Of a stretch of DNA of 64,000 bases, positions 17,803 through 26,817 are shown piece by piece. The notes beneath the pieces were generated by a model that was not told the origin of the DNA, ran no database searches, and was given only the letters and a program-made list of their open reading frames with translations. Origin of the DNA: Mesobacillus jeotgali (GTDB taxonomy: Bacteria; Bacillota; Bacilli; Bacillales; Cytobacillaceae); contig NZ_CP109811.1 in assembly GCF_014856545.2 (NCBI RefSeq), positions 3,094,001 through 3,158,000 of the forward strand, written 5' to 3'. The translations under genes were made by a program, and so were the position numbers. How positions within the stretch are numbered: the stretch's first letter is position 1; each line of letters begins with the position of its first letter.

Positions 17803-17995
17803 GAAACTCACCTAACCTTTATTTGTATGTATATCTATATCGATGTTAGCTTAATGGAGGTGCTTTGACAAATATTTTTATTTCAAACTATTTATGGGCA
17901 TACCAGCAATAAAGCCCTAAATCAAAATCTAAAGCTGAAACCACTGGACAAGTGTCTTGGAAAATTCCGACTCTTCAAGCTCCTCCTGTAAAAGA

Positions 17996-18024
17996 TTGCC
18001 CTTGTTGGTTATATTTTATATAAT
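17996..18024 (+). promoter_or_regulatory. Sigma-A-type promoter of ypjC
   Basis: TTGCCC, a 17-base spacer and a perfect TATAAT. The -10 box ends 51 bases upstream of the ypjC GTG start. No other plus-strand gene lies upstream. Confidence 0.6.
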
Positions 18025-18075
18025 ATAAGCGCTTCATTTGGAGAATTTTAGTCGTACTTTTAGGAGGAATAAATC

Positions 18076-18948
18076 GTGCTGAACGGCTTAAAAATCAAAA
18101 ACATCTTTTTCATTTTGCTTGGTGCGGCTATTTTTTCATTCGGTCTTGTTCATTTCAATATGCAAAATAACCTGGCAGAGGGCGGCTTCACTGGTATTAC
18201 ACTATTGCTTTATTTCGTATTCGGCTGGTCTCCTTCCATTACGAACTTGTTATTAAACTTGCCGCTTTTTTTCATAGGCTGGAAGCTGCTTGGCCGCAAT
18301 GTATTTATCTATACAATCATAGGCACAGTAGGTGTTTCCATCTTTCTGGCAATATTCCAGAAATATCAGATTGAGATGCCCTTATATGAAGACTTATTTT
18401 TAGCTGCCTTGTTTGCCGGCGTGTTCATCGGAATCGGTCTAGGTATCATCTTCCGTTATGGGGGAACAACTGGTGGAGTCGACATTATTGCAAGACTTGC
18501 GCAGAAATATTTCGGCTGGACGATGGGCCGGACAATGTTCATGTTCGATTTTGGCGTAATCACACTTTCCCTTCTTACATATCTGAACTACAGGGAGGCC
18601 ATGTATACGCTTGTGGTCGTTTTTGTAGGTGCCAGGGTAATTGACTTTATGCAGGAAGGTGCATATGCTGCAAGAGGAGCCATGATTATCTCCGATAAAA
18701 ATGAGGAAATCGCAGCCAAAATCATGAAAGAAATGGATAGGGGCGTCACCAGCCTAAAAGCTGTAGGATCTTATACGAGAGCAGAAAGAGATGTTTTATA
18801 CTGCGTTGTTGCCAAGAATGAAATCGTCCGATTGAAAAGCGTCATTAATTCTGTGGATCCCCACGCATTTGTATCGGTTACCGTTGTCCATGATGTACTG
18901 GGTGAAGGATTTACGCTTGATGAAAATAAGTTGCCTTTGGAAAGATAA
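18076..18948 (+). CDS. ypjC: YitT family membrane protein
   Basis: 290 residues with about five to six membrane segments in the first 200 (for example around residues 10-25, 35-55, 70-90, 100-125 and 150-190). A cytosolic C-terminal DUF2179-type alpha/beta domain (from about residue 200) follows, with a GVTSLKAVGSYT motif. Family members are of unknown transport function. GTG start with AGGAGG eight bases upstream. It is one of the few plus-strand genes and lies between ypjD and ypjB as in B. subtilis. Confidence 0.85.
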   Translation: MLNGLKIKNIFFILLGAAIFSFGLVHFNMQNNLAEGGFTGITLLLYFVFGWSPSITNLLLNLPLFFIGWKLLGRNVFIYTIIGTVGVSIFLAIFQKYQIEMPLYEDLFLAALFAGVFIGIGLGIIFRYGGTTGGVDIIARLAQKYFGWTMGRTMFMFDFGVITLSLLTYLNYREAMYTLVVVFVGARVIDFMQEGAYAARGAMIISDKNEEIAAKIMKEMDRGVTSLKAVGSYTRAERDVLYCVVAKNEIVRLKSVINSVDPHAFVSVTVVHDVLGEGFTLDENKLPLER

Positions 18949-19010
18949 AAACATATAGGAGCTGGGTGCCAGAGGCATTTTCAAAGTAGAAATGATCTTC
19001 CCAGACACAT

Positions 19011-19042
19011 AAAAAAATCCGGATCTAAGTCCGGATTTTTTT
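19011..19042. terminator. Bidirectional terminator between ypjC and the YugP-type gene
   Basis: Perfect 12-base stem AAAAAATCCGGA/TCCGGATTTTTT with a six-base loop, flanked by A and T runs on both sides. It can stop both convergent transcripts. Confidence 0.88.
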
Positions 19043-19718
19043 ATTCTTCACTAGTCATCCCTGTGTAAATCATTACTAAACGAACAAGTTCTAGTACCGC
19101 AACAGCGGCCGCAGCTACATATGTCAGTGCAGCAGCGTTCAATACTTTCTTTGTTTCTCTTTCTTCATCATTCCTGATGATTCCCGCTGAAACCACCTGT
19201 TCCATTGCACGGTTTGAAGCATTGAATTCAACCGGTAAAGTTACCAATTGGAATACAACAGCCGCTGCCATGAAAAGAATACCTAGTAAAAGCAATCCGC
19301 TTAATTGAGCGAAAATCCCAATCAGGATCAGAATCCATGAGAAGTTTGAACCTAAGCTTGCCACTGGAACAAGCGCATGGCGGAATCGAAGGAACGAGTA
19401 ATCCTCAGCATCCTGAATCGCATGGCCTACTTCGTGAGCAGCGATTGCAGCTGCAGCAACTGAGTGGCCAAAAAAGTTATTTGAAGATAAACGTACAACC
19501 TTTGAACGCGGATCGTAGTGGTCACTTAAATAACCTCTGGTTTCTTCGACACCAACATTGTATAACCCGTTTTCATCGAGAATTTTACGAGCCACCTCTG
19601 CGCCCGTCATTTGGGACGAAGAAGCAACCTGTGAATATTTCTTGTATGCTCCTTTTACTTTGAATTGAGCCCATAACGGGATCAAAATAATAAGCGCAAA
19701 ATAGATTATTATAGACAT
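19041..19718 (-). CDS. YugP-type zinc metallopeptidase
   Basis: 225-residue membrane protein of the neutral zinc metallopeptidase family 2. The zinc motif HEVGH is at 95-99 in AAIAAHEVGHAIQD. Hydrophobic segments lie near residues 2-20, 120-165 and 195-220. In B. subtilis the relative yugP is elsewhere. Here the gene sits between ypjC and ypjB, an insertion into the usual order. No substrate can be inferred. Confidence 0.85.
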   Translation of the reverse strand: MSIIIYFALIILIPLWAQFKVKGAYKKYSQVASSSQMTGAEVARKILDENGLYNVGVEETRGYLSDHYDPRSKVVRLSSNNFFGHSVAAAAIAAHEVGHAIQDAEDYSFLRFRHALVPVASLGSNFSWILILIGIFAQLSGLLLLGILFMAAAVVFQLVTLPVEFNASNRAMEQVVSAGIIRNDEERETKKVLNAAALTYVAAAAVAVLELVRLVMIYTGMTSEE

Positions 19719-19779
19719 CTAGTACCTCCCCTTACATCTCATGATGTTATCACTATTTTATAAATACTAGATTACGGTG

Positions 19780-20577
19780 TCAATTCTTATGTTCTTTTTG
19801 CACATTTCTTTTTTTGTCATTGTCGCCTCTATATTTTCTCCAGCCCACATAGGACAATGTAAGAATAATGATACTTCCAGTGGAAATCATTACCCACCAC
19901 AGTGAAGGGTCCGCTTCATCCTCTGTCATATCATCAAAGATGTTCTGCAAATCCGATTCAAGCATTTCAAGTTCTTCCTTGCTGGAAGCCTCTTGTAATA
20001 CCTGCGGCCGATACTGGTCAATAAAACTTACTTTGGCATCAACTCTTTGGATCCTTTCCGGATTGATGTCAATCTTCATACTCGGATAAATCACATTGTA
20101 TAAAGACAGGAATGAATTAAGGTTCGAATGAAATTGGTCATTGTCACCCTCATATGCAGCAGTCTTCATATCATTGAAAACCGTCATGATGGGCCCTTCC
20201 ATCTCTGTCCATAATGGCTGGTGTGTGGAAGCAATCGCATCAATGACAAGCCTGAATTTTGTGACCCTGTTCATCCTTTCGGCATGTCCCAGATCTGCGT
20301 TTGCTACAGCCTCAACTGCTTCATCATGTGCCACAGTGATAATCCGCAGTTCATCCATGGTAAAAGGCCGTTCATTTCCAGTAACCAGCAAGAATTCTTC
20401 TGAAAAATGATCCAGCAGCCTGTTTGCATCTTCATACCGGTGGAGTTTAACCATTTGCAGTGCTTGGTCTGATATATTGTCTAGTTCTTCAACAGGCGAC
20501 TGTGGTTCTGCGTATGCTGCGAACGGCGCAATCAATAATAATAGCACCGAAATGAATAAAAGATATTTTGCTCTCAT
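19780..20577 (-). CDS. ypjB: Sporulation protein YpjB
   Basis: 265 residues with a signal peptide (LLFISVLLLLIAPFAAYA, cleaved near AYA-E), a helical extracytoplasmic domain and one C-terminal membrane segment (WWVMISTGSIIILTLSYVG) followed by a basic tail. The YpjB family is associated with sporulation in B. subtilis; its mechanism is not known. ATG 20577 has AGAGGGGGG upstream. It is co-directional with ypjA. Confidence 0.88.
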   Translation of the reverse strand: MRAKYLLFISVLLLLIAPFAAYAEPQSPVEELDNISDQALQMVKLHRYEDANRLLDHFSEEFLLVTGNERPFTMDELRIITVAHDEAVEAVANADLGHAERMNRVTKFRLVIDAIASTHQPLWTEMEGPIMTVFNDMKTAAYEGDNDQFHSNLNSFLSLYNVIYPSMKIDINPERIQRVDAKVSFIDQYRPQVLQEASSKEELEMLESDLQNIFDDMTEDEADPSLWWVMISTGSIIILTLSYVGWRKYRGDNDKKRNVQKEHKN

Positions 20578-20646
20578 TCCTGTCCCCCCTCTAAATACTA
20601 TTAAAATGTATGAGAGGGTGGACAAGGTTAGACCAAAATTCCAGGG

Positions 20647-21252
20647 TTATCTTGATCTTTTTAGTGAAAGAGAGAATCGCCCCGGCCGCAGCCCGAAGTA
20701 ATATCCCACGGCAATCGAGAAGATGCTCAGCCAAAATGTAAAATACCCAATCTGGTCCATGTATAAATCTAGCGTATGGTACCTTGGCATCATTTCAAAA
20801 ACATAATCAATGATTTCATTATGAAGAAGTACAACCGCAGCTGCAATTAAGTGCCATGCCTTCATTCGATAAAAAGGAGCATATAAGACACCTTCCACTG
20901 CCATAGCAAAATGAGATGCCATAAGCATAAGACCGATCCAGTCCAGCTGTCCTGAAACGAAGAATACCATTAAATTCATGACTACCGCCCAAAGGCCATA
21001 TTTGACTAGGCTAACAATAGCCAATGCTTCCATAAGCGGCCAGTTTTTCCCCATAAGGAAGGCCCCTAGAACGAAAACAAAAAACAAACTGGCAGTCGGA
21101 CTATCAGGTACAAATAAAAGGAATTCTGCCGGCGTATCGATAAGCTGCCATTTGTACCAATAGTACCCGTAAGCCGTCCCCAAAACATTCACCCAAAATA
21201 ACAGCCATAATACGGATCTATTCCCTAGCAAAGGGTATATTCTCTTGATCAT
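20647..21252 (-). CDS. ypjA: DUF1405 family membrane protein
   Basis: 201 residues with five to six membrane segments, for example the VLWLLFWVNVLGTAYGYYWY segment and ASLFFVFVLGAFLMG. The start at 21252 is chosen because TGGAGA precedes it. ATG 21267 and 21285 are in frame but lack a good site. Function unknown. It precedes ypjB, with 69 bases between. Confidence 0.82.
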   Translation of the reverse strand: MIKRIYPLLGNRSVLWLLFWVNVLGTAYGYYWYKWQLIDTPAEFLLFVPDSPTASLFFVFVLGAFLMGKNWPLMEALAIVSLVKYGLWAVVMNLMVFFVSGQLDWIGLMLMASHFAMAVEGVLYAPFYRMKAWHLIAAAVVLLHNEIIDYVFEMMPRYHTLDLYMDQIGYFTFWLSIFSIAVGYYFGLRPGRFSLSLKRSR

Positions 21253-21431
21253 TTTGACTATCTCCATTCCCAAGTTTTCTAACACTATTATTACAGTTTA
21301 TAGAAAATAAACCAAGTTTTCCTTTGTTGTTTTCATTAAGTGCCATTTGTCTTTAATTCATTTCTTATCAATATTTATCTCTAAACAAATAAACTTCTTA
21401 TGTAAGGATGACCCATGAATAAAATTTGCGC

Positions 21432-21466
21432 AAAAAAGAACCTGCAAGTTACCTTGCAGGTTCTTT
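21432..21466 (-). terminator. Terminator of the qcrABC operon
   Basis: Perfect 14-base stem AAAGAACCTGCAAG/CTTGCAGGTTCTTT. On the minus strand it is followed by a T run, directly after the qcrC stop. Confidence 0.9.
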
Positions 21467-21472
21467 GACATA

Positions 21473-22231
21473 TTACTCGCTTAGGCCGTCGATGAATTCA
21501 GCAAGAGTCTTGAGTTCTTCATCCGTACCTTTGAAAACTGCAGGCATGCTTCCTTTACCATTCTTGGCAACGTCTGCAATTTCTTCGGCATTCATTTTTG
21601 TATCTAACAAACTTGGCGCTGTAGCACCACCGGCAAGTTCGCCGCCATGGCATGAAATACAAGTTTGCGCTTGTGCAATTTTATATCCATCAGAGTTTTT
21701 GTCGATTTCGACATCCGCAATCTGTCCCTGTTTCTTGGCTGCTTCCCAGTCATGGGTGGCAACAGATTCCCAAGTAAGGAAGAAAACTGCAGCGATTGAT
21801 AACAGCATAAAGCCTGTCGCAAGCGGACGCTTAGACGGGCGACGCTCAGGTCCACGGTCAATAAATGGAGCAAGCAGAAGCGCGCCAAATGCAAGACCCG
21901 GGATGACCAATGCCCCGATAACAGTATATGGACCGGAAGCATAAGAATACTTAAGCAATTGATATAAGAATAAGAAATACCAGTCTGGCAATGGAATATA
22001 CGCTGTATCAGTAGGATCGGCAATCCTCTCAAGCGGAGACGGGTGAGCTATTGTCAAGCTCAAGTATCCGATCAGGAAGACCGCACCAACCATCCATTCC
22101 TTCAACAGGAAGTTAGGCCAAAACGCTTCCGTTTTGCCAGGGTATTCCGAGTAATCCTTCGGAATATTAGGCTTACGTTCTGCAGGGACACGTGAGTCTC
22201 CTACGAACTTCATACCTTTACCACGATGCAT
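21473..22231 (-). CDS. qcrC: Menaquinol:cytochrome c reductase cytochrome b/c subunit
   Basis: 252 residues. The N-terminal part corresponds to subunit IV of the b6f/bc complex, with membrane segments at about 45-62, 90-125 and 140-165 and the quinol-site motif PDWYFLF. A fused C-terminal cytochrome c domain has one CISCH haem c site (about residue 192) and a late Met ligand. Part of the respiratory complex that passes electrons from menaquinol to cytochrome c. Confidence 0.97.
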   Translation of the reverse strand: MHRGKGMKFVGDSRVPAERKPNIPKDYSEYPGKTEAFWPNFLLKEWMVGAVFLIGYLSLTIAHPSPLERIADPTDTAYIPLPDWYFLFLYQLLKYSYASGPYTVIGALVIPGLAFGALLLAPFIDRGPERRPSKRPLATGFMLLSIAAVFFLTWESVATHDWEAAKKQGQIADVEIDKNSDGYKIAQAQTCISCHGGELAGGATAPSLLDTKMNAEEIADVAKNGKGSMPAVFKGTDEELKTLAEFIDGLSE

Positions 22232-22299
22232 CGAGCAATCCCCTCCTTTTTCCGTATCATTGGGCGAATTACTATTCGCACAACATTTTTAATCGAATT

Positions 22300-22974
22300 T
22301 TACAATGGACCAGAAATACCTTGCTTACGAATCATCAGGAAGTGCGCTCCCATCAAGCCTAGTAGTGCAGCAGGCAGGAAGAATACGTGAATCGCAAAGA
22401 AACGAGTCAAGGTTTGAGCACCAACGATCGTTGAATGTCCAGAAAGCAATATCTTAATGTATGGCCCAATCAATGGTACAGCTTCTGCAATCTGCAATGT
22501 AACCTTAGTCGCGAATAATGCTTTCATATCCCATGGAAGCAAGTATCCAGTCAAGCCAAGAGCCAGCATGACGAAGAAAATCAGAACTCCGACAACCCAG
22601 TTCAATTCACGAGGTTTCTTATAAGCGCCCTGGAAGAACACGCGAAGCGTATGTAAGAACATCATAACGATGACAAGGCTCGCTCCCCAGTGATGCATAC
22701 CGCGGACAATTTGTCCGAATGCTACCTGGTTTTGAAGATAATAAACAGATTCCCATGCGTTCTTGATGTCCGGCACATAGTACATTGTCAGGAACATCCC
22801 GGATAGGATCTGAATGACAGTGATGAAAAACGTCAGACCGCCAAAGCAATACACGAACGCTGAAAAGTGGTGCGCCGGGTTAACGTGCTCTGGTACCTCA
22901 TGGTCTGCGATATCGCGCCACAAAGGCGTAATATCTAAACGCTCATCTACCCAATCGTAAATTTTGTTTAACAA
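22300..22974 (-). CDS. qcrB: Menaquinol:cytochrome c reductase cytochrome b subunit
   Basis: 224-residue b6-type cytochrome with four membrane helices and the paired haem-ligand histidines (RGMHHWGA near 95 and the FLHTL and FFAIHVFF regions). C43 in FVYCFGG matches the cysteine that binds the extra haem c covalently in the Bacillus enzyme. It lies between qcrA (3-base gap) and qcrC (68-base gap). Confidence 0.97.
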   Translation of the reverse strand: MLNKIYDWVDERLDITPLWRDIADHEVPEHVNPAHHFSAFVYCFGGLTFFITVIQILSGMFLTMYYVPDIKNAWESVYYLQNQVAFGQIVRGMHHWGASLVIVMMFLHTLRVFFQGAYKKPRELNWVVGVLIFFVMLALGLTGYLLPWDMKALFATKVTLQIAEAVPLIGPYIKILLSGHSTIVGAQTLTRFFAIHVFFLPAALLGLMGAHFLMIRKQGISGPL

Positions 22975-22977
22975 AGA

Positions 22978-23484
22978 TTACGCCCCCTTTCGTGGTTCGG
23001 CTTTTCCTACATAAAGGAACCCGTCTTTTTCTTTTGTTGGATATACATCCAATGGTGCCAACGGCGGTGTGCCAGGCACGTTTGTACCGTCCTTTTCATA
23101 AAGACCGTAGTGGCAAGGACAGAAGAACATATTCGGGTTTTTCTTATCCGTATTCCAGTCTACTACACAACCAAGGTGTTTACATACTGGCGACAGGGCA
23201 ATAATCTCCCCGCCTTCGTTCTTGAAAACCCAAGCAGTTCCAGTTTCTTCAGATTCATACCATGCATCTTTTTGTGTGAAAGAAAAGTTTACTTTTTGCG
23301 GTTCATTTGTGATATCTGCGATCTTCAATGGAGTCGCGATAAAATCCCCCGCATCTTCACCCTTAAGTACAGGATCAACGGCAAATCGAACCATTGGCAT
23401 CAGCATCCCTGCAGCCATGAAACCGCCTACACCTGTTAGAGTATAGTTTAAGAATTGTCGTCTTGAAACACGATGCTTACTCAC
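22978..23484 (-). CDS. qcrA: Menaquinol:cytochrome c reductase Rieske iron-sulfur subunit
   Basis: 168 residues. The N-terminus has a twin-arginine-type signal (SRRQFL, residues 7-12) and a hydrophobic segment that stays as the membrane anchor. The Rieske [2Fe-2S] ligands are in CKHLGC and CPCHYG. First gene of qcrABC; the complex is needed for the cytochrome c branch of respiration and supports sporulating cells. Confidence 0.97.
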   Translation of the reverse strand: MSKHRVSRRQFLNYTLTGVGGFMAAGMLMPMVRFAVDPVLKGEDAGDFIATPLKIADITNEPQKVNFSFTQKDAWYESEETGTAWVFKNEGGEIIALSPVCKHLGCVVDWNTDKKNPNMFFCPCHYGLYEKDGTNVPGTPPLAPLDVYPTKEKDGFLYVGKAEPRKGA

Positions 23485-23639
23485 GCTATTCCCCCCTCTA
23501 TTCCCAAGTTAAGTCCCCAACGGACATAATTTAAACACATTTTAAAACTAGGACATAACCATGATATATCAATCTCATTACAAAATCAATATAATACTAT
23601 GTTGAAAACATTTTTTGCAGTGAGAAAAATAACACTGAA

Positions 23640-24095
23640 TTATTCTTCTTCCCATTTCTCTGTGAACAGCGATAATAATTGCTTTACCTGATCATCCACT
23701 ATGGCAACCTTCTGCTGCTCCTGCATATGCTCCAAAGACAAGGACGGAAGCCATAGAACATTTCCACTCAGCTCTTTTTCCTGCTGTCTCCATCGGCTGT
23801 CCGACGTCACATAAAATATATGTTTAAATTGCTTCTCCAAGAGAGTGTTCTCCCACTCCTTCAAAGCGTTCAAGCTTCCCTCATTTTCCTTTATGTATAC
23901 AAAATCAGGCAAAAGGAAGATTCGGCCCCGAAACTGCTTCTCCAGCTGTGATGTAAGGATTCCAATGAATTCCGCCATCGAAGCATTTTGCTTCATATCC
24001 TCACCAAAAGAAACTGGCAAGAGCGGGACGATTACAGTGTCTACATACTCAGCAGCTTTCTGATACATTTCTACATCTGCTGCCACCCATTTCAT
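23640..24095 (-). CDS. ypiF: YpiF family protein (DUF2487)
   Basis: 151-residue soluble protein of unknown function, found upstream of qcrABC in Bacillus. It has alternating beta/alpha segments (VDTVIVPLLPVSFG, IFLLPDFVYIKE) that suggest a Rossmann-like or flavodoxin-like fold. The ATG has GGAGATGG upstream. The 765-base gap to ypiB on its other side contains a large repeat array, so ypiF probably starts a new transcript. Confidence 0.85.
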   Translation of the reverse strand: MKWVAADVEMYQKAAEYVDTVIVPLLPVSFGEDMKQNASMAEFIGILTSQLEKQFRGRIFLLPDFVYIKENEGSLNALKEWENTLLEKQFKHIFYVTSDSRWRQQEKELSGNVLWLPSLSLEHMQEQQKVAIVDDQVKQLLSLFTEKWEEE

Positions 24096-24294
24096 AATAC
24101 CATCTCCATCATTCTATTAGGCTTAGTCATAAACAAAGGCTATCTCTCGTCCTTTATTTACACCTTTCTATAATATCATGATTAAAATTAGTTTTCGAAT
24201 CGTTTGATGGCTTGGGGGGACTTAGGTTTCAACTTTTGAGATGGTGTCCGATGTTGGTCGGGGTCGGACAAAAATGCGGGTTCTCTTCGTTAAT

Positions 24295-24718
24295 CGTACC
24301 CTTATGCAGCGCTTTCAACTTCTATAAGGGTACAATTCCGAGTTAATCGTACCCTTATGCTGCCCTTTCCACTTCTATAAGGGTACAATTCCGAGTTAAT
24401 CGTACCCTTATGCTGCCCTTTCCACTTCTATAAGGGTACAATTCTGGGCTAGTCGTACCCTTATGCAGCCCTTTCGACTTCTATAAGGGTACATTTCCGA
24501 GCTAATCGTACCCTTATGCAGCCCTTTCGACTTCTATAAGGGTACAATTCTGAGCTAATCGTACCCTTATGCTGCCCTTTCAACTCCGATAAGGGTACAT
24601 TTCTGAGCTAATCGTACCCTTATGCAGCCCTTTCGACTTCTATAAGGGTACAATTCTGGGCTAGTCGTACCCTTATGCAAGCAACTTTGTACCATAAGGG
24701 TACCGTTCAAGCCAATAG
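24295..24718. repeat. Tandem array of eight 53-base hairpin units
   Basis: Eight head-to-tail units with starts exactly 53 bases apart (24295, 24348, 24401, 24454, 24507, 24560, 24613, 24666). Each unit carries perfect 10-base inverted arms, GTACCCTTAT and ATAAGGGTAC, around a 17-18 base loop, then a 15-base linker. Loops and linkers vary between units but all 16 arms are unchanged. The last unit has a diverged loop. A half-arm remnant (ATACCCTTACGC) follows at about 24719-24733. There is no ORF and there are no unique spacers. It lies between ypiB and ypiF. Confidence 0.95.
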
Positions 24719-24835
24719 ATACCCTTACGCATGCTTTTCCTCCACATACGCCACCTCAGGATCAGGCAAATCCGTAACTTTTCCTTAAGCCTTCAGACCG
24801 CATACAGGATGTCACCCACACAAAATCTGGCAAAA

Positions 24836-24862
24836 TAAAAAGCCTGCTATCAAAAGCAAGCT
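24836..24862 (-). terminator. Possible terminator of ypiB
   Basis: Imperfect stem AGCTTGCT/AGCAGGCT (one G-T pair) over the ypiB stop codon. On the minus strand a TTTTTATTTT stretch follows. Confidence 0.55.
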
Positions 24863-25415
24863 AAAATGAGTTGACGGTACCCAATCTTTTTAATTGTTCA
24901 GTGAGATGTTCGAAAGCCTCCTGGTCCTGGCTGTCCAGTGCCTCATCGATCATGGTAAGCAGTTTGTCTTTTTGGAACTTTTGAATGCTTTCTTCAAGAA
25001 ATCTTTCTGCTACCATCTTGTCACTTTCGCTAATTTGGAGCTGACCCGGAACATAAGGGTTTTCTTCCAGCACGGCCGCAAATTGGTGGGCTTTGTTTGA
25101 AGCGTGGAAATTCAATTGGATGTAAATTTCTTCTTCCCTGTTCAAGCGAATGTCGTGGAAAGACTTTTCTGCATCTGTCGTCATCACATTTTCTTTAAAG
25201 AACCTGAAAGGCACTTCATCCACGCAATGGGTCGACATCACTAATCCCCTTGGACAATACTGTGCATTTTCCACAAAATGCACCTTTTCCATCAGCTGGT
25301 CATGGCTCATCAAGTAGTTAAGGATCCAAACGCATTCCCGCCTTTTAAGCTGGTAATGGTTCAAAAACCAGCGGATGAAATCCTTTTTCTCGTTGACAGA
25401 TACAGGGGTTGTCAT
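24861..25415 (-). CDS. ypiB: UPF0302 family protein YpiB
   Basis: 184 residues. The N-terminal UPF0302 domain (about 1-110) contains a [20 protein letters not shown] stretch. The C-terminal IDEAL domain (about 135-175) contains [16 protein letters not shown]. Function is not established; IDEAL domains occur in Bacillus regulatory or interaction proteins. ATG 25415 has GAGGAGGG upstream. It follows ypiA by 42 bases and is probably in the same transcript. Confidence 0.88.
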   Translation of the reverse strand: MTTPVSVNEKKDFIRWFLNHYQLKRRECVWILNYLMSHDQLMEKVHFVENAQYCPRGLVMSTHCVDEVPFRFFKENVMTTDAEKSFHDIRLNREEEIYIQLNFHASNKAHQFAAVLEENPYVPGQLQISESDKMVAERFLEESIQKFQKDKLLTMIDEALDSQDQEAFEHLTEQLKRLGTVNSF

Positions 25416-25457
25416 TTTTGAATCCCTCCTCTGCATAACTCAAATTTTTTGTTAAAA

Positions 25458-26732
25458 TTACTGATTCTCCGTCAAGCGTTCCAATAACTCACGGAATTCT
25501 TCATTGCCAGGTTCTTTTTCAACTAACTTACTAAAAATTTCGGCGGCGTCGGCCATTTTTCCTTCTTCAATTAAAAAATATCCGTAGTCTGACAAAAATT
25601 CTTTGTTGTCTTTAAAGAAAGTATATGCTAGTTGGTATTTGTTTAATGACTGTGAAAATTCTTCAATTTGCTGATAAGCAATTGCCTCATCCCAAAGAAT
25701 CTGTGGTTCCTCTTCTTCTTCGTGGATGTCAGCTGCACGCACCAGCTCAAGTACATCTTCATAGCGCTCCTGCTTAAGCAGCAGTTTGTTCAGGACAAGG
25801 ACTCCTTCCATAAACCCTGGATCCAGAGCGATTGCTTCACGAAGCAATTTCTCAGCAGCTTCCTCATCAGGAATCTTAAGTGCCAATTTGCCGCCATAAA
25901 AGTATAAATCTTTATTGAACTCATCCTGATCGATACCCTGTTTAACAGCTTCGAACGCCTCTTCGGCCATTTCCTCTCGCTCATAGGCTTTTGCCAGATA
26001 GAGATAGAGCGAATGGTATTCAGGATCAAGAGCTTTAAGTTCCTCAAACTTGTCAATCGCTGTTTTATTATAGCCTGCCTGGAGGGCTGTAAAAGCAAAA
26101 CCGAACAAAGTATTAATTTCCAGCTTTTGCTCAAGCGCTTTTTCGTAAAAAACGAGAGCTTCCTCGAACGAACCGCCAGCACTTAATGATTCAGCCAATC
26201 TCTGATTAATATTCACTCCGCCAATTTCTTCATGCGACTTAAGGGCTGTCTCATAAAACTGTATTGCTTCAATAAGTTTTCCCTGGTGGGCATATAACTC
26301 ACCAAGAGCAAAGTCAATTACTGGCTCCTCCGGTAATAACCTCTTGGCCTCAAGGAGTTTCTTTTCACTCACCTCAAACAGACCCTCCATCTGATACAGG
26401 TCTGCCAGCAGAAGCAACGCTTGTGGAAAAGAAGGGTCATCTTCATCTACCCTTTCAAGAGATAGCATAGCCTCTTCCTCTTTCCCCATTTCAATCTGAG
26501 CTTCAGCGAGCAGAACATGGAGTTCGCCTTCGTCCGGATAATTCTTCAATAAACTTTCAATCAAAGCCTCTGTTTCTTCAATGAAACCGAACCGGAACAA
26601 CTCCTCAGAGAGAAGGAATTTTTCTTCGTCGCTTCCTTTTTCAAGAATGCCTTTATAAGCAGCCATTGCTTTTTCAAGATATCCATTTTCAATATAAGTT
26701 GTTATTTCATTTACTCCGACCATTTTTATCAT
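25458..26732 (-). CDS. ypiA: Tetratricopeptide repeat protein YpiA
   Basis: 424 residues, almost wholly built of about eleven TPR units of 34 residues, very acidic. It has no signal peptide, so it is likely a cytosolic scaffold. Partners are unknown. The start could also be the ATG nine bases further in (26723). It precedes ypiB and follows the aroA-side genes, as in B. subtilis. Confidence 0.88.
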   Translation of the reverse strand: MIKMVGVNEITTYIENGYLEKAMAAYKGILEKGSDEEKFLLSEELFRFGFIEETEALIESLLKNYPDEGELHVLLAEAQIEMGKEEEAMLSLERVDEDDPSFPQALLLLADLYQMEGLFEVSEKKLLEAKRLLPEEPVIDFALGELYAHQGKLIEAIQFYETALKSHEEIGGVNINQRLAESLSAGGSFEEALVFYEKALEQKLEINTLFGFAFTALQAGYNKTAIDKFEELKALDPEYHSLYLYLAKAYEREEMAEEAFEAVKQGIDQDEFNKDLYFYGGKLALKIPDEEAAEKLLREAIALDPGFMEGVLVLNKLLLKQERYEDVLELVRAADIHEEEEEPQILWDEAIAYQQIEEFSQSLNKYQLAYTFFKDNKEFLSDYGYFLIEEGKMADAAEIFSKLVEKEPGNEEFRELLERLTENQ

Positions 26733-26817
26733 CCTACCCTTACTTTAGGCTTTGCATTATTTGCCGGTTGGCCTGAAGCTGTCTGATCAGCAATTCATTC
26801 TTGAACCAGCGTGCCCT

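Noticed and set aside
18019..18040. AAGCGCTT palindrome before ypjC as a cre site
   Set aside because: The outer bases do not match the TG and CA ends of the consensus.
24295..24718. CRISPR array
   Set aside because: The whole 53-base unit repeats, including the part that would be the spacer, and no cas genes are present.
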